DNA from: Rostratula benghalensis
Lineage: Eukaryota; Chordata; Aves; Charadriiformes; Rostratulidae
Reading direction: 5' to 3'
NCBI GenBank assembly: GCA_013399305.1
Contig: VXAI01000177.1
Coordinates: forward strand, 1,419,381-1,483,380
DNA length: 64,000 bases
This document shows positions 37,381 through 48,340 of this stretch, piece by piece. The first letter of the stretch is position 1. Each line of letters opens with the position of its first letter. The notes beneath the pieces are model-generated. The model had not been told where the DNA came from. It did not search any database and was given only the letters and a program-made list of their open reading frames with translations. Position numbers and translations under genes: made by a program.

Positions 37381-39390
37381 GGGATATCTTTGAAAAGTTA
37401 GAAGCACAGAAACTAAAAATCTTGATCTAGATTGTGACTACTTACTTGTTAAGGCTATCAGATGACAGTAGCACTATATTATTACCAATATGACACCTAC
37501 TGCCTTTCCCTTAATAAAAAAAACCTTTTGTGTTCATTCTTAGCAAATTGTTGATTGTTTTCCTTGGTTTCTTCCCAATTAAAATATTTTCTTTTGTCAT
37601 TTTCTACAGACTTTTTCACTGGAAACTGAAGACTATAGAAATTGGTTTTCAGTTCTTCATTTCTTTTTTTAAAAATTAATAATACATTTGGTTTTTTCCA
37701 TTTCAATGCCTGACTAAACCTTCACTTGCTCTGAAACTGCTGTAGGCAGTTCTTCAAGGAGGACAAAGCTCTGTAACTTCATATCAAACTCATTGGAAAA
37801 CAGCTTGCTTACCCAGGAACTATTCCATTATTTTCCTGTTACGCACTGAGATACTATCCCTTGAAGATTATTCTAGCTTTCTGATTGTAGTTGATGTCTT
37901 TGGTAAAGATCATTATCAAAAGATACTAACTAACCTTCAACTTTTCAACTCCATGTGCCAATATTATTTACTCCCTATGTGGCAGCCAACCATCTCTCCC
38001 CTTGTTCTCCTGTTTACTGCTAATATACTAATGAAATTACTCTGTGGAATCCTGTAGTTGTTTTGCATTTTGCATCTTCTTAAGCTTATACTTTGCTGCC
38101 ATCCTTACACTTACTCATCTGACCTAGTTTCCTGCTCCTGTACATTTTCCTCCGGCTCCTGAAGTCGGCTAAATTTTATCTTTAAAACACCTTTCCTTTG
38201 CAATGGGGTGTGCTTTTCACTTGTGTATTTTGAATGAAAGTGGGTATGGACACTGTGAATTCAGCACACCTGTGTGAGTCATATTCTAATCATGACCACA
38301 AGATGCCACAGCTCAGAAAACCTAAGGACTTCCCCATCACCCCCTATCTGGATCTCTGTTGGAGCTAAGCGCCAATGTACAAGCTCAGGCAGATGTGCTG
38401 GCAAGAAGTGCATCAGCAAGTAGCAGAAGCCTAGGGAACTTTCACCTCACAGGAGGATGCAGTAATATGCTTGTGCCTGTGACAGTACTGCATGGATACT
38501 CATCAGAAGCCTTGTGCATCCCTGCATCCTACATGGGTGACTCAACTCTTTCTTTCAGTCTGACAAGTGATCACAAGCAACAATAACTGCTTGTTGCTTT
38601 AGTTGATTTTCAGGTATATAGAGGTACAGGGTCAAATAAATGAGAGAAGTAAATACTTCATAAATATTCTTTATCTGGAAAGCTTATTTTTCTTCCACCT
38701 GAAAAACATAAAAACCACCCACAATCATGCACAATAAATACCATCATGGTATTGCTTACAAGAAAAAGGTTATGGTACTTGGCAAAAGTTATTGGTACTG
38801 TATTTCTACAACAGAAAAGAAAGGAAGTAGAATCTTAGACTATCTGGGGTGAATGTTCCTTAAATTAGCACTGCACAGCAAGAAGAGACATTAACTCTGC
38901 AGTACAAAAATGACTGCATCATTCATCATAGATCACCAAGGCTTGTAGTTTTCAAGGTTTCCATACTAAAAATACAACAATATAATTAGGATTATAAACT
39001 GTGAAATGCTTTACTGCCATCTATTTAATATAAAAATGTCCAGATTTTGGTATGATAAATAACCGTTCCTCATATAATATCCAAAGGCATCCATCGCTGA
39101 TCATCTGTCTCTGTGCAAACTGTGATAGAATTTATAATATAAACCATTATTATTGGGATGATTAAGTACAAGGAGTTGAATCCTGCTCTCTATGAAGTGA
39201 TGTAAATGCAGAGTAGCACCATTACCTTACATTTACATTAGGAGGCAACATGTTTTCAGTTGTAGACGTGCCAGTAACAGAGATGAAGAATGCTCCATAG
39301 TTCAGTATTCTGATGTTTGATAGACAGGTTCACCCTAGGTACTGTTCTTCTCCAGCACCCAACTCTTAAGTAGCACATACATTAAAAATA
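37381..39390. other. Unique non-coding DNA
   Basis: About 2 kb with no recognised gene or repeat; A/T tracts are frequent. Confidence 0.5.
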
Positions 39391-39865
39391 TAATCACAGA
39401 ATTGTTTGGGTTGGAAGGGACCTTTAAAGGTCGCTTCATTCAACCAACACCCCTACAATAAGCAGGGAGAACTTTCACTAGATCAGGTTATTCAAAAACC
39501 TCATCCAACCTAACCTGGAACACTTCCAGGGATGATGCATCCACAAGTTCTCTAGCCAACCTGTTCCAGTATCTGACCTCAGCTCATCGTAAAACATTTC
39601 CACTCCTTTAGCCTACTGGCCACACTTCTTTTGATTCAGACCAAGATATGACTGGCTTTGTGGAGTTGTGAGTGAACATTGCCAGCTCACGGCCAGTTTT
39701 TCATCCATCAGTACCATTAAGTCCTGCTTTCAATCCATTCATCCCTGAGACTGTATGAATAATGAGGATTGCCCTGACCCAGGTGCAGGACCCTACAGGC
39801 CTTGTTAAACTTCAGGATGGTCACACAGCCCAACTTCTGAAGCCTATCAAGGGCCCTCTGGGTGA
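39391..39865 (-). mobile_element. CR1 LINE, 3' half of a split copy
   Basis: The minus-strand CR1 starts with its tail and 3' end at the left: AATCACAGAATTGTTTGGGT, GGAAGGGACCTTTAAAGGTC, AACCAACACCCCTACAATAA. It continues through the C-terminal ORF2 region, including TGCAGGACCCTACAGGCCTT (about 39785), the counterpart of the KCR.LHL block. The similarity breaks off at GGCCCTCTGGGTGATG, exactly where the LTR begins, and resumes on the other side of the LTR at 40475. The two halves are one element. Confidence 0.85.
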
Positions 39866-39990
39866 TGTTGTGGTTTAACCCTGGCTGGCAACTAAGCCCC
39901 ACAGAGCAACTCCCTCCCTCCCTCCTGATGTGATGGAGAAGAGAATGGAAGAATGAAAATAAGAAAACCCGTGGGTTAAGAAAAAGACAA

Positions 39991-39996
39991 TTTAAT
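39991..39996 (-). terminator. LTR polyadenylation signal (ATTAAA)
   Basis: ATTAAA variant on the minus strand in the R/U5 part of the solo LTR, about 190 bases after the TATA-like box. Placement fits normal LTR architecture; activity today is unknown. Confidence 0.6.
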
Positions 39997-40175
39997 AGGT
40001 AAAGCAAAGGCCATGCAGTCAAGCAAAGCAAAACAAGGAATGCATTCACCACTTCTCATTGGCAGGCAGGTGTTCAGCCATCTCCAGGAAAGCAGAGTAC
40101 CATCACATGTAGTGGTAACTTGGGAAGACAAACACCATAATTCTGAATGTCACACCCTTCCTTCTTTTCCTCCTT

Positions 40176-40182
40176 CATTATA
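40176..40182 (-). promoter_or_regulatory. LTR TATA-like box
   Basis: TATAATG on the minus strand, downstream of an AP-1/CREB-like TGTCATGCTCAG segment, at the position expected for the U3 core promoter of this LTR type. Diverged from the better TATATAA form I would expect, so probably weak. Confidence 0.5.
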
Positions 40183-40474
40183 GGCTGAGCATGACATCGC
40201 ATGGCATGGAACATCCCTTTGGTTAGCTGGGGTCAGCTGTTCCAGGTGTGTTCCCTCCTGACTTCTCATGCACCTTCAGTCTACTCACTGCTAATGTGAG
40301 TGGGTGATGCAGAAAAGGCCTTTACTTTTCTACAACATATTCTGTGTAAGCGCTGCCCAGTAGTAACTAAAACATCCCTGTATTATCAACGCTATTTTCA
40401 TGCCAAATCCAAAATGCAGCCCCACGCTAGCTACTGTGAAGAAAATTAACCATATCCCAGCCAAAAACAGCACA

Positions 40475-40845
40475 GAGGGCATCCCTCCCCTTTAGCAAAT
40501 CGACGACACCACACAGCCATGTTTCGCCTGCAAATTTGCTGAGGGTGCACTCATTTCCATTGTTAACGTCACTGATGAAGATATTGAATAGTATTGGTCT
40601 CAGTTTGGACCCTTGAGGGACACCATTCACTACTAGTTTCTGCTTGGACATTGAACCATTGCCTGTAACTCTTTAGATGCTGCCATGAGCCAATTCCTTC
40701 TCCATCAAACCCACATCTCTCAATACAAAGGCAAGAATATTAGGGGGAGACCGTATCAAAGGCCTTACAGAAGTTCAAGTAAATGACATCCATAGGTCTT
40801 ACGTTGTCCACTGAGGTAGCTAATAAGCATTTTTTGCCCACAGCA
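40475..40845 (-). mobile_element. CR1 LINE, RT half of a split copy
   Basis: Continuation of the minus-strand CR1 beyond the solo LTR. On the minus strand it reads VNGVPQGSKLRPILFNIFIS (about 40630-40565) and a KFAGETW segment in which the catalytic FADD has become FAGE (40523-40534). It then reads DLLKGRDAL up to the LTR junction. Towards 40845 it extends into the upstream RT blocks (VDNVRPMDVIYLNFCKAFDT-like, about 40815-40755). Damaged and inactive. Confidence 0.85.
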
Positions 40846-42719
40846 GCATGAGATCAGAGGTGACTGTGACTGTTGGGCCACTATCATGAGTACTGCTGTA
40901 CAGACCAGGCACTTCCAGAACATCACTGCAGAACACATACTATCCCCAAGATACTCTTAATGTAGTCACCTCCATCACTAGCCGCTACCCCACTGCAGCT
41001 TTCATTAATCTCCTGTCATTAATGAAAATCCAAACAAATCAGAACGCATAGGCTAAAAAGCAGGCTGGAAAGTGTTTGTGTGGAGGGGAGGCTGGAGCAG
41101 TGGCAGTAGATGCTGCTTCATCACTATCCATCTGGCATTTCTGAACCCAGTAGTAAATCAATGTATTTAGTCACTATACTTACTCTACCAACCTCCCCTC
41201 AACATTCAGGAAACCTTCACTCTCTAACCCTTGATCCTAAAATGATATGGTTCCTCCCACAGTTGTTTCTCTCACTGCTGCTATGGCTGTGGAAGGTAGT
41301 CACAGAGGGTCCACCTGCTTTCAACAGTTTGGGGAGGAGGAGAATGGAACTCGGAAAGCAAGGAAGAAAACAAAGGTCTACACAACCACAAAAGATTGGG
41401 CTCTTTGTAACACAAGAATGGAGAACACAGCTCACCAGAGGGAACAGAGTACCAACATTATGTACAAATGACACCAGCCGCTGCTTGGAAAGTTTTATTT
41501 CCAGGCTGCATAAACAAACTCAGCCTTTCATACTAAAAGCTTTACCTTTTGTACTTATTATGAAACAATTATCAGGATGAAACCAAAAGGATTATTTATA
41601 AATTCATTTTAGAAATCCTGCAGAATTACTAAATTAGATTCAAATTACTAAATTAATAAAGTAGATCCTGCTTTGTGGTAGATAACTCGGCGGTAAAATT
41701 CTATTACATTCTGTAGGACCTGTTATTCAGCAGAGGTGAATTTGTGGACACAATAACCATTCTATACCTCTATGCTTTCTCTCTAGCAGAATCAAAAGCA
41801 TCTCACTGCTTGATTTTTGGAAACAGTAAAACTGTTCTGCTTGCTTTTAAGGAATATCACTTACATACAGAATGAGTTGGGAAATCCCAGAATGGGCTAT
41901 GAAAAATTAGACTTCAGAAAATACAATATAGACTCTGAGTGAGGTAAGCAGTTAATTTTTAGGAAGCAATCCATTCTTGTCAATATGTTCATGTGCTTAA
42001 ATCAAACAACAAGCAGAGCAGAACTTCTGCACAATAGCTACTACTATTCTACCAAACCTTAATGGAAAAATCTTCCAAAAATAGTGTCAAAAAGATGCAT
42101 TTAAAGCTGAAATTATACAGGTTTTTTTCATTTATAAATCTGTGTTCTGCCATCTGTAGAAATGGAAACAACATGCATTCTTATGCTGGATTGCTTATCT
42201 GCATAAGTCAGGCTTTAGATCCAACCACATAACATCTTAATCTTTAATACATTTGTTCTATAGGTCTGCTGTGTGCAGAGATAAAAGCATTATTAATAAT
42301 GTCCCAAAGCATCTCACAAAGTATCACTTATCATTCCTGTAGGCAAAAATGCAAAGAAATCTGCACCCTTTGGGCTTTTGAGAAAAGCAGAAAATATAGT
42401 ATGGATGAGTAATTGAATATCATTTGTCTTACTCTAATATTACTAATATTGACAGTCACAAAATCTGCTTCATACACTTTACAAATTGTGGGCTGAATTA
42501 AAGAAAAACTCTTTGGTGCTGCACACATTTTACTTATTTATTTATGAATAAAAATGTAATCACTGTACAGATGAACAGAAAGTCTGGAAGGTTTATGTGA
42601 TGCACCTTGCAAAAGATAAGAAGCAGGCAACACACCAGGGACTCTATTTCAGCAACAAAGCTTTAAAGTCCCTATCATTTCTTGTCACTTGAGGAACATT
42701 GTGCTGCAGAGCTAGGATG
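40846..42719. other. Unique non-coding DNA
   Basis: No repeat recognised. The stretch 41100-41580 has a long open frame (156 codons, plus strand), but its product is not protein-like and overlapping frames are open too, reflecting local composition. Confidence 0.45.
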
Positions 42720-43060
42720 CTATCTCTGTCTCAGTTGCAACACGGGTTAATCAATCATGGTGTAGATCCCAGACTGCACCTCTATGTTCAGCCAGCACCT
42801 GACACAGAAAATAGCATCACTAAGTGAGGAGATGCTATTGCTTGTTGTAATTAACGAGGCTTCAGGAATAATTGTCTGAAAATAATGGGAAGAAGTTGCT
42901 TTGATGAATATAATGGCCAAAGAAACAAGAGGGGAAATTATTACCAGCATAATAAAGACTTTGCATAAAAAGAAAGCTGTTTCTGATGACTGCTGTGGCA
43001 ATGGGAAGAGCATTATAATTGACTTCACAATTCACAAAGAGAAGACTTTGGACTGATGCC
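42720..43060. promoter_or_regulatory. Candidate conserved non-coding element
   Basis: A compact block with many homeodomain, octamer and SOX-like motifs: GGTTAATCAATCATGG at 42744, TGTAATTAACGAGG at 42845, GAATAATTGTCTGAAAATAA, TTTGCATAAAA at 42960 and TTATAATTGACTTC at 43013. No repeat family and no exon structure. The texture resembles deeply conserved enhancers near developmental genes, but this is inference without alignment. Confidence 0.28.
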
Positions 43061-43151
43061 TTGACTGTCTTCCCTTGACATGAACAGGTGTCCTGGCTTT
43101 AGCCTTGCTGTTTTAAACAGTCTGGGCTCTGCAGCTGGCAATGATGCAAGA

Positions 43152-43185
43152 CAGTATTTTTGCAGGAGCAGTATTTTTGCAGGAG
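43152..43185. repeat. 17-bp perfect tandem duplication
   Basis: CAGTATTTTTGCAGGAG is present twice in direct succession without mismatch. Confidence 0.9.
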
Positions 43186-43573
43186 CACTGAGAGGATATG
43201 AATAGAAGAAATAAATTAATTATTATGCAGCATTGCATCCCCTGATTACAAATAAGGCTATAGCACAAGGCAAATAGCACTTGTTACAGCATGATTAGTA
43301 CAAAGCAGAGGGATTGTGAGTGGCCTTCTCCCCACATAGACCTCGTGTTACCTCTTTCAAAGCATTTTCTGCAAAAAATAGCTTATGCTTTCTGACAGCT
43401 TCTATTTTGTCATTATGCTATTCAACCACATGGGTCAAAATTAATTTCATTTTGAAGAGGTATTGAAGAAGAGAGTTCTGAGTGGGAACGTTTTATCCTG
43501 ACCAAATACCACCCCTAGCTCCAGAGGCACTGAGTATTGGTCAAGCGTGTCCAGTTTCACGGGCTCTTTTTCA

Positions 43574-43732
43574 AAGGAAGGAAGGAAGGAAGGAAGGAAG
43601 GAAGGAAGGAAGGAAGGAAGGAAGGAAGGAAGGAAGGAAGGAAGGAAGGAAGGAAGGAAGGAAGGANAGGAAGGAAGGAAGGAAGGAAGGAAGGAAGGAA
43701 GGAAGGAAGGAAGGAAGGAAGGAAGGAAGGAA
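43574..43732. repeat. (AAGG)n microsatellite, about 40 units
   Basis: About 159 bases of nearly perfect AAGG/GGAA repeat, with one undetermined base (N) at 43667. It produces long artificial open frames in all three plus-strand frames and is not a gene. The purine strand carries repeated GGAA cores, the recognition core of ETS factors. It abuts the 5' truncation point of the following CR1. Assembled length may be inaccurate. Confidence 0.98.
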
Positions 43733-44493
43733 AGATCATCTTCATTAATGATGTGGATGATGGGGCAGGGTGAACCCTCAACAAGTTTGCTGATGACACC
43801 AAACTGGGAGGAGGGATTGATAAGTCAGAGGGTTGTGCTGCCACCCAGAGGGACCTGGACAGGCTGGAGAAACGGGCTGACAGGCACCTCATGCAGTTCA
43901 ACAAGGGGAAGTGCAAAGTCCTGCACCTGGGGAGAAACAACCACAGCCAGCAATACATGCTGGGGGCTGCCCAGATGGAAAGCAGCTTTGCAGAAAAGGT
44001 CCTGGGTGTCTTGGTGGACACCAACTTGCAAATGAGGCAGCAACACGCTCTTGGAGCAAAGAAGACCAATAGTGTCCTGGGTTGTATTAGGGGGAATGTT
44101 GCCATTAGATCAGGAGAGATGATCCCCTCCTTTCCTGTGCTACCTGGTACAAGAGAGACAGAGACATACTGGAGAGCATCGCATGAAGGACCATCAAGAT
44201 TATGAAGGGATTGGAGCATCTCTTACAAAAGGAAAGGTTGAGAGAGAGAGAAGGGAAGGCTCAGGGAGATCTCATCAAGGTATATAAACACCTAGAGGGA
44301 GGGTGCAAAGGGCAGAGGTAATGGGCACACACTGAAACACAGGAGGTTCTCTCTGAACTTTAAGGAGACACATTTTTCCTGGTAGGGTGACTGAACACTG
44401 GCACAGGTTTCCCAGAGAGGCAGTGGAGTTTCCATACTTGGACATATTAAAAAAACATCTAGACAGAGTCATTGAGAAAATATTCTGTGATTC
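43733..44493 (+). mobile_element. CR1 LINE, 5'-truncated copy retaining FADD
   Basis: Starts at IIFINDVDDG (about 43735), followed by NKFADDTKLGGG with the reverse-transcriptase catalytic FADD intact at 43786-43797, the only such case in the window. Then come QFNKGKCKVLHLGRNN (about 43893-43940), ESSFAEKVLGVLVDTNLQ and GAKKTNSVLGCIRGN (about 44058-44102), with only a few frameshifts. The C-terminal part contains MKGLEHLLQKER-like sequence near 44205 and HWHRFPREAVEF (about 44397-44432). The copy lacks most of the 3' untranslated region and ends in a short ATATTCTGTGATTC tail. The coding remnant lacks the N-terminal RT and endonuclease, so it cannot move by itself. Confidence 0.9.
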
Positions 44494-44639
44494 CTCTATT
44501 CAAGCAAACCTTGTGTTTCTGGGAGATAAGAGCAGGGAAACTGCTAGTTTGGTCCACAGTTGTGTTCATTAATCTTACTCCCCAGCACAACTGAGCTCAC
44601 CTGGAATAACAGAAGGACACTTATAGGACAGCATTTTTA

Positions 44640-44790
44640 TTTACTGGCATGATGAAAGAGAAACAACCATTCCTCCTCCAGCTCCTGACGGATTTCCTGA
44701 TTACCCGTCCCCATTTCTGTAATTGATTATTAGCTGCAGAGTTCACCACTTTGTAAATACATGTAAATATGAACTACTCCTGCCTGGTGT
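44640..44790. promoter_or_regulatory. Candidate conserved non-coding element
   Basis: Between the CR1 and the next AT-rich stretch lies a block with CTGATTACCCG (bicoid/OTX-like GATTA), TGTAATTGATTATTAGC (homeodomain) and TTTGTAAATACATGTAAATATG (forkhead-like repeats). No repeat or coding explanation is visible. Judged by motif texture only. Confidence 0.2.
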
Positions 44791-46204
44791 TATTTCTCAG
44801 TTATAGGAAATGGGAATCCTACCAGTTTTCACCAGATAGGTGAAATTTAGGGTCTCCATACCAGTTGTGCCAAGGTATCCAGCTGTCAGGTTGACAGACC
44901 TGGCCTGAATATTTCTACCAGAAATATTTTTCACTAATGAACCTGCCCAGTCTTAGTAAGAGTCCTGGCTGCTTTGATACTGCTAGTTTCCTTTAGCAAG
45001 GGAAGCGTGTTCAGGCTAGGCAGAGATGGTTTCACATCAAAAACATATTTTAGAGAGGCATCTTCTGTGTCAGGAAAGAGAATTTGAAGTGTCTGCACAC
45101 CATTTAAACACAAAAACATACTGAAGTCTCAAATACTCATTAATGCAGAATGCTAGCCCTTTTTATCAGAATTTTCATTTACACAAATTTTACCAAATGA
45201 ACTAATTTGATGCCCATCTCCCCAGGCACAGACAGACATTTGAAGAAATATCTCATTAACTTATTTTTAAAAAGCATGCCAAGCTGGAAAGAGACAATAA
45301 AAATTTTAATGAGGTATTTTTACTTCGCTAGGATTGCAACATTTTTCAGTTTTCAATTCTGTTGATTTAGTAGAGCTCTTGAATTTAAAATTACTAAGAA
45401 TAAATACTACTATATCATTAAGGTAGAGCAGGACTGATATATTAGAGCATAATTTTCACAGAGTTAGACTTAAAACCTGTGGTGATCATTTCATAGAAAA
45501 TTGAAATCTTTGTTCTCCGTTAACAAGTAAAACCAATTTCTGCTCTCAAAAGTCAACACCCTGCCTATAGGAGACTGGTGGAAGGTTAGGATTTGGTTTT
45601 TATGTAAAGGACCATCAAAACATGGCAATGCAAACAAGGGGGTTTTGTTTAAATTCCGTATTTAACTATCTTTTCAAGTTTCCAAAGCAGCAGTGATGAC
45701 TTGCTGATTTTATGTCCTGGTTTCAAAATAAAAAAAAAAAACATTTTCCTTCTTGTCTTCTTGTCATCTTGTTTGGAAGACAGTACATAAAACTAGATGA
45801 ATCTAGCTGGGTGTACTTGCCAATCACTGACCATACACAGTCAGCTACCAAACACACAGTGACATGTTCACAATTTAACGAGACTGACTTTGAGGTTTTC
45901 TCCCAGTTTTCCACTGTCATTTATAAGCAATCATTGCTTAAAAACATTCTCAGATAGAACAGTAATATCAAAGTAATTATTATTGCCTTTTAAACTCTGA
46001 TGAGATCATGAAGCAGTAATTGGACTCAAGCTAAAGCAGGAAAGAGGCAAAAATGGGAAGGAATAATGATGTTAAGTGGATTTGATTATAGCCTTACTTT
46101 CAGCTAGAAAGGTCCATATTATGTGGCTGTAAGGGTTCCTTCCACAGCATAAAACCATGACTGATACTGTAGGAATTTATGCTGTACTATGGTACTAGGA
46201 CCAA
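44791..46204. other. Unique AT-rich non-coding DNA
   Basis: No exon or repeat recognised. A 14-A run lies at about 45729-45742. Confidence 0.5.
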
Positions 46205-46608
46205 AATATATCCAAAGCCAACATGGGCTCATGAAGGGAAAGTCATGCCTTACTAATTTAATATCCTGTGATGACAAGGTTACTGCCTAGTGGACAAAGG
46301 GAAAGCAGTGGATGTGGATTTATTTTATTATTTTAGCAGAGCTTTTGATGAGGGCTCTCATTGTAACCTTCTGGGCAAACTGTCCAGCATACAGCTGGAC
46401 CCATAGACAATATGATCATAGAAAATAAAAAAAACAGTTGGCTGGGAGTTCAATGGGTTATAGTAAATATGGTAACATTTGACTGGTGGCCAGTCACTAG
46501 TACTATTCCCCAGGGCTCAGTGTAGGGGTTTTATTTTTTTATTAGTCACCTGGACACAAAAGTCGAGTGCACACTAAGTTTGCTGGCAATACTAAATAAG
46601 GAGGAGAC
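46205..46608 (+). mobile_element. Old CR1 LINE, upstream half of a split copy
   Basis: Plus-strand CR1 reverse transcriptase remnants appear in order. First NMGS*RESHALLI-type sequence from the GFMKGKSCLTNL block (about 46225), then VDKGKAVDVDLFYYFSRAFD (about 46290-46350), then a SGVPQGSVLG-derived stretch (about 46495). The catalytic motif has changed to FAGN (46579-46590). The copy is cut at about 46608 by a younger CR1 in the opposite orientation and resumes near 47441. Confidence 0.8.
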
Positions 46609-47440
46609 ATTCACAGAGTCACAGAATCACAGACTATCAGGGATTGGAAGGGACCTTGAAAGATCATTGAGTCCAATCCCCCTGCCAGAGCAGGAACACC
46701 TAGATCAGGTCACACAGGAATGCGTCCAGGCAGGTTTTGAACGTCTCCAGAGAAGGAGACTCCACAACCTCTCTGGGCAACCTGTTCCAGTGCTCTGTCA
46801 CCCTCACCGTGAAGAAGTTTTTCCTCATATTTAAGTGGAACCTCCTGTNACCCATTGCCCCTTGTCCTATCATTGGCCATCACTGAGAAGAGCCTGGCTC
46901 CATCCTCCTGACACTCACCCTTTACATATTTATAAACATTAATGAGGTCACCCCTCGGTCTCCTCTTCTCCAAGCTGAAGAGACCCAGCTCCCTCAGCCT
47001 TTCCTTGCATGGGAGATACTCCACTCCCTTAATCATCTTTGTGGCTCTGCACTGGACTCTCTCAAGCAGTTTCTTGCCCTTCTGGAACTGAGGGGCCAAG
47101 AACTGGACACAGTATTCCAGGTGCAGTCTCACCAGGGCAGCGTAGAGAGGGAGGAGGACCTCTCTCGACCTACTAACCGCCCTTCTTCTAATACACCCCA
47201 GGATGCCATTGGCCTTCTTGGCCACAAGGGCAAAGTGCTGGCTCATGGTCATCCTGCTGTCTAAAGGGACCCCCAGGTCCCTTTCCCCTACATTGCTCTC
47301 CTACAGGTCATTTCCCAACCCATACTGGTACCTGGGGTTGTTCTTACCCAGATGCAAGGCTCTACACTTGCTCTTGTTATACTTCATTAAATTTCTCCCT
47401 GCCCAGCTCTCCAGCCTGTCCAGGTCAAGGCCTGTCATTC
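46609..47440 (-). mobile_element. Younger CR1 LINE inserted into the older copy
   Basis: A well-preserved minus-strand CR1 whose 3' tail lies at the left (ATTCACAGAGTCACAGAATC, the tail octamer in several copies). The 3' untranslated end follows (GGGATTGGAAGGGACCTTGA, CCAATCCCCCTGCCAGAGCA). Rightwards lie the ORF2 C-terminus and the RT region just after the FADD block, where the copy is 5' truncated near 47440. It interrupts a plus-strand CR1, so it inserted later. Low divergence from the expected family sequence and a nearly open reading frame also point to a younger age. One base (46849) is undetermined. Confidence 0.93.
46710..47252 (-). pseudogene. C-terminal part of CR1 ORF2 (truncated)
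   Basis: An uninterrupted stretch of 180 codons encoding the C-terminal region of CR1 ORF2, downstream of the reverse-transcriptase active site. Blocks in order are [37 protein letters not shown] (the counterpart of the LVRP.LEYCVQFW block), [20 protein letters not shown] and [20 protein letters not shown], ending [11 protein letters not shown] before the stop. Upstream on the same strand the frame is still recognisable ([18 protein letters not shown]) but carries an in-frame TAG where a Leu codon is expected in the LLESS block. The endonuclease and the catalytic part of the RT are absent, so this is a dead 5'-truncated copy. Confidence 0.85.
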
Positions 47441-47832
47441 ATTTCCCCAAGGGCAGAGAGGCCCTACAGAGAGACATGTCAATAGATTTGAGCACTGGGC
47501 AATCACCAACCATATGAAATTTAACAAGAACAAATGTCAGATTCTGCACCTGGGGCAGCATGTTCCTGAATGTATATATATCTAGACTGCAGGACAAGAG
47601 CCTGGAGTGCAGCCCTGCAGAAAGGTATCTGGACATTTTGATCAATGGTTATCCCAATGTGAGTGAACAATGTGCCCCGGCAGCTGAAAGATCGTGACCC
47701 CAACTCCTGCCGGCGTTCACAAAGCCTATGGATAGTGCTCTTTGATATATGGTTTAACTTTTAGGTTGCAGAGCGTGGAGTCAGGGACTGGACTTGATCT
47801 GACCCTTCCAACCAAGGGTATTCTATGATTCT
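47441..47832 (+). mobile_element. Old CR1 LINE, downstream half of a split copy
   Basis: Resumes the interrupted plus-strand CR1: KGREALQRDM (about 47449), NHMKFNKNKCQILHLGQH (about 47509-47560), SLECSPAERYLDILINGYPN (about 47598-47660), then the 3' end with GACTTGATCTGACCCTTCCA and TATTCTATGATTCTTTAAA ending near 47832. A deletion removed most of the segment between the NVSEQCAP block (about 47670) and the tail region near 47750. Confidence 0.82.
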
Positions 47833-48340
47833 TTAAAAAATTTATTTAGTTACAGAAGATTGATGAAACATCAGGTCAGAAGTACTGTCTCTGAGCATGC
47901 TCTTCTGCAAGCTATTTTGTGGTGTGGAAACAAATATGATTCAATATGTACTATAATAAAATTAACTATTGGATAATTTTTGGAAAAAAAATCTCCATGC
48001 TATTATATTTCCATTATTGTAAAGACTACAAATGCTGCTCACAACTCCTTCAGTTGTATTGTAAAATAGAAAGTGATCAAGCCATGCAGTTTACAGTTAA
48101 CAGAGCTACAGTAAGCTAAGAGGAGCAAAAGCGTGTCCCCAGAGGAGACTGTGTGCCAGTCTTTATTTTATGAGATTCTACATTATTGTCATTAGTGCTA
48201 TTATCATTGTCTTATTGTCTTGCCCCTCTGTTCTGAAATGGAGGCAGAGTCCTATTCAGCGCAACATGTTGCCAGCACCTCCCTTGTTGTGGCTGTAAAA
48301 GGTAAGCAGCCCTTTCGGCGGGGGGAAGGGGGGTGTTGGT
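47833..48340. other. Unique non-coding DNA
   Basis: No exon or repeat recognised; a G-rich patch (GGCGGGGGGAAGGGGGG) follows near 48318-48336. Confidence 0.5.

Larger units (their letters stand above)
39866..40474 (-). mobile_element. Solo LTR of an avian endogenous retrovirus (ERVL-like)
   Basis: A roughly 609-base long terminal repeat with the TG...CA ends (minus-strand start TGTGCTG or TGCTG near 40474, end ACCACAACA at 39866). Its sequence is of a type abundant in bird genomes. Recognisable parts are GGCTGGGATATGGTTAATTT, a TATAATG box on the minus strand (40176-40182) and the polyadenylation signal ATTAAA (39991-39996). No gag, pol or env sequence flanks it, so it is a solo LTR left by recombination between the two LTRs of a provirus. 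It lies inside a CR1 copy. Exact ends are uncertain by a few bases, and I see no clean target-site duplication. Confidence 0.85.

Noticed and set aside
41110..41580. 156-codon plus-strand open frame
   Set aside because: Overlaps open frames in other phases and on the other strand; no recognisable domain or splice context.
43482..44219. Long open frames on both strands over the AAGG array
   Set aside because: Produced by the tetranucleotide repeat and CR1 remnants; the (GRKE)n and (LPSF)n peptides are artefacts.
48318..48336. Possible G-quadruplex
   Set aside because: Only two long G runs separated by AA; not the four separated runs needed for a confident call.
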